From positions 1-7,569 of the forward strand of contig JAGGRX010000146.1 of NCBI GenBank assembly GCA_021159405.1: 7,569 nucleotides of DNA. Reading direction: 5' to 3'. A program made the position numbers and the translations under genes. The notes beneath the pieces were generated by a model. The model was not told where the DNA came from. It saw nothing but the letters and a program-made list of their open reading frames with translations, and made no database searches. Shown here one piece after another: positions 6,055-7,569 of this stretch. Each line of letters begins with the position of its first letter. Positions within the stretch are counted from its first letter, which is position 1. The DNA comes from Candidatus Bipolaricaulota bacterium. GTDB taxonomy: Bacteria; Bipolaricaulota; Bipolaricaulia; Bipolaricaulales; Bipolaricaulaceae.

Positions 6055-6073
6055 CCCAGCTTGGAGGGAAGAG

Positions 6074-7060
6074 ATGCCGGCGAATCTTACCCCGGAGTTC
6101 CTAGCGGCCAGAGAACGCTTTAACAAAGCCAAGACCGACGAGGAGCGGCTGGACGCGCTCCAGGAGATGCTGGCCACCATCCCCAAGCACAAGGGCACCG
6201 AGAAGATGCAGGCGGACATCAAGCGCCGGATCGCCAAGCTCCGGGAAAAGATGGAACAGCGCCGGCGCTCCGGGAAAGGGGGTGGCCCCAGCTTCCACGT
6301 TGAGCGGGAAGGAGCAGCTCAGGTGGCCCTGGTGGGGCCGCCCAATTCCGGGAAATCCTCCCTCCTTTCCGCCCTCACCAACGCAAGCCCGGACGTGGCC
6401 CCTTACCCCATGTCCACCTTCCGACCATGTCCGGGGATGATGGAGTACGAGGACATCCAGATTCAACTTGTAGACCTCCCGCCCATCACGCCCGAGTACA
6501 CCGAGGGGTGGGTGTACGGCCTAGTGCGGTCGGCGGACGCGGTGCTTTTGTGCCTTGACCTCTCCGACGAGAAGTGCTTCGAGCGGGCCGATGAGGTGAT
6601 CGAGCTCCTTTCGACCCGACACATCCTGCTGGTGGACGGGCCCAGCCGGCAAGCTGACTGGCGCACGGTGGAGAAAAGGACGCTTGTTGTGGGGTTGAAG
6701 GAGGACCTGGCCCCTGAGAGGGGAAAGGAACTTTCCCAGTGGGCCGCGGGGAGGTTCCCGCATGCGACGGCCTCCCCGGCCACCGGCCAGGGCCTGGAGG
6801 CCCTGCGGCGGGCTATCTTCCGGACGGCGGGGGTGGTGCGGGTATACACCAAAAAGCCGGGACATCCCCCTGATATGACGCAGCCCTACACCTTACGGGA
6901 AGGGGCGACGGTGCTCGACGTGGTGGAGCACATCCACAAGGAGTTCGTGGACAGACTCAAGTACGTGCGGTTGTGGGGCTCCGGCCGCTTTGCCGGGCAA
7001 CATGCCCCCCTTGACCACGTGGTTCAGGACGGGGACATCCTGGAGATCCACATCGCCTGA
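6074..7060 (+). CDS. OBG/DRG-like GTPase with C-terminal TGS domain
   Basis: This P-loop GTPase of 328 residues resembles the DRG/Obg group (COG1163-like). Such proteins usually bind ribosomes or RNA; the role of this bacterial branch is not settled. The start is ATG 6074 with GGAGGG 5 nt upstream. In order: a charged helical N-terminus (1-65, basic at 50-68), Walker A GPPNSGKSS (88-96), a switch I region with PMSTFRPCPG (112-121, as in DRG), the G3 region LVDLPPI (132-138), the G4 region VVGLKEDL (205-212), the G5 region SPATGQG (234-240), and a TGS domain (about 255-328) with AFAGQ-like RFAGQHAPLDHVVQDGDILEI near the end. Two motifs depart from consensus: DxxG is DLPP and NKxD is LKED. No neighbour gives a pathway; it is divergent from fabK. 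Confidence 0.88.
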   Translation: MPANLTPEFLAARERFNKAKTDEERLDALQEMLATIPKHKGTEKMQADIKRRIAKLREKMEQRRRSGKGGGPSFHVEREGAAQVALVGPPNSGKSSLLSALTNASPDVAPYPMSTFRPCPGMMEYEDIQIQLVDLPPITPEYTEGWVYGLVRSADAVLLCLDLSDEKCFERADEVIELLSTRHILLVDGPSRQADWRTVEKRTLVVGLKEDLAPERGKELSQWAAGRFPHATASPATGQGLEALRRAIFRTAGVVRVYTKKPGHPPDMTQPYTLREGATVLDVVEHIHKEFVDRLKYVRLWGSGRFAGQHAPLDHVVQDGDILEIHIA

Positions 7061-7150
7061 GCTTGCGTGAAGAGGGTGGAGGCCCCGTGGGGCCAGGGTT
7101 GACGCGACGGCCCTCGACGTACACGCGCCCTGCGTCAGGGCACATGGGGG
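7061..7150. other. Convergent intergenic gap with two GC stem-loops
   Basis: This gap lies between the plus-strand GTPase stop and the minus-strand secreted protein stop. GGCCC-CGTG-GGGCC (7081-7094) and GCCCTG-CGT-CAGGGC (7127-7141) can each fold. TGACGC (7100-7105) can also pair with GCGTCA (7132-7137), competing with the second hairpin. Neither is followed by a T tract on either strand, so they are not classical intrinsic terminators, though they may still stop transcription or protect 3' ends. No ORF here is supported. Confidence 0.4.
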
Positions 7151-7569
7151 CTACTTCGTAGTAGCGGTATAGATCACGGTCACCTTGTAGGTCCCGGGAG
7201 CCATCGTCCGCAGCTTAAAGAGCTTGTAGCTAACGGGGATTTCGGCAGAGCCATGACCCGAGGTCGCGTCGAGCAGGACGGACAGGTGCTCGATGGCCTC
7301 CTTGTCGCCCTTGAGCTCAAAGCTCAGGGACCAGTCGCTGTTGCTTTTTACGTACAAGATCACCGCCTTTTCGGCCAGGTACTCGTCGATCCCAGGCTCA
7401 AGCTCGGGGAAGGTGAAGTTATCCTCGGACACCGAAAGCTCGATGTAAGGCAGAACGGTCCACACCACCTCGTTCTTTGTGGACGCGACCGGATCCCACG
7501 GCCTCTTGGCCAACCCGGGCACCATAAAGGCGACCCCCAACACCAAAACGGTAAGACCGATTAGAAGCT
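7151..7569 (-). CDS. Small secreted protein of unknown function (5' end beyond window)
   Basis: The stop is TAG at 7151-7153. The frame stays open to the right edge, giving 138 visible residues. The first visible ones, LLIGLTVLVLGVAFMVPGLA, are the hydrophobic core and end of a signal peptide or membrane anchor, so the true start lies just outside. An in-frame TTG at 7546 falls inside this hydrophobic run and is not a good start. The mature part is rich in alternating strand-like segments (YIELSVSED, AVILYVKSNSDWSLSFEL, EIPVSYKLFKL) and ends with GTYKVTVIYTATTK. Such endings are common in extracellular immunoglobulin-like or WxL-like beta-sandwich proteins. That suggests a surface or secreted beta-sandwich, but I recognise no family. 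It has no cysteines in the visible part. It converges with the TGS GTPase gene. Confidence 0.7.
   Translation of the reverse strand, partial: LLIGLTVLVLGVAFMVPGLAKRPWDPVASTKNEVVWTVLPYIELSVSEDNFTFPELEPGIDEYLAEKAVILYVKSNSDWSLSFELKGDKEAIEHLSVLLDATSGHGSAEIPVSYKLFKLRTMAPGTYKVTVIYTATTK

Noticed and set aside
7081..7141. Intrinsic terminators in the convergent gap
   Set aside because: Both stem-loops lack a following T tract in either direction, so they are reported only as stem-loops.
7544..7546. TTG at 7546 as start of the right-edge gene
   Set aside because: It lies in the middle of the signal-peptide hydrophobic core, and the frame continues to the edge, so the gene is better called 5'-partial.
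1..7569. CRISPR arrays, mobile elements, phage or defence genes
   Set aside because: No regularly spaced direct repeats, no transposase or integrase motifs, and almost all the DNA is accounted for by conserved or plausible genes.

Overview
The window looks like a chromosomal segment of a GC-rich bacterium. It carries bacterial housekeeping genes (RNase III, MutS2, a FabK-type enoyl-ACP reductase), bacterial tRNAs, sigma70-like promoters and secretory signal sequences. The exact lineage cannot be read from the sequence. The compact layout, a DRG-like TGS GTPase and small secreted proteins of unknown type would suit a deep-branching, perhaps thermophilic phylum such as Bipolaricaulota/Acetothermia, but that is a weak guess. 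I see no transposase, integrase, phage gene, CRISPR array or toxin-antitoxin pair. This is core rather than accessory DNA.

Layout. From the left edge to about 1000, on the minus strand, lie a PiT-family phosphate transporter (3' end outside the window) and a tRNA-Arg(CCU) upstream of it. From 1004 to 1120 is a divergent promoter region with a perfect hairpin. From 1121 to 1936, on the plus strand, is a secreted beta-propeller-like protein of unknown role. It converges with rnc, and both stop codons fall inside one small palindrome. From 5990 down to 1926, on the minus strand, runs fabK - mutS2 - tRNA-Gln(UUG) - rnc. fabK and mutS2 overlap by ATGA. tRNA-Gln has its own good promoter just after mutS2, and its encoded CCA end lies only 3 nt before the rnc start codon. 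From 6074 to 7060, on the plus strand and divergent from fabK, is an OBG/DRG-type GTPase with a TGS domain. A 90-bp convergent gap with two GC stem-loops separates it from the 3' end of a small secreted protein on the minus strand whose start lies beyond the right edge.

How the genes relate. There is no single pathway. FabK is the last step of each fatty-acid elongation cycle, MutS2 acts on recombination intermediates or collided ribosomes, RNase III and the tRNAs belong to RNA metabolism, and PiT imports phosphate. The items most worth a second look are the tRNA-Gln/rnc fusion-like arrangement, in which tRNA maturation could create the 5' end of the RNase III mRNA, and a set of replaced signature residues in otherwise well-conserved enzymes: the RNase III metal-site Asp to Ala, the MutS2 Smr LDLR motif to LSVR, and the GTPase DxxG to DLPP and NKxD to LKED. 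I found no clear undescribed multi-gene system.
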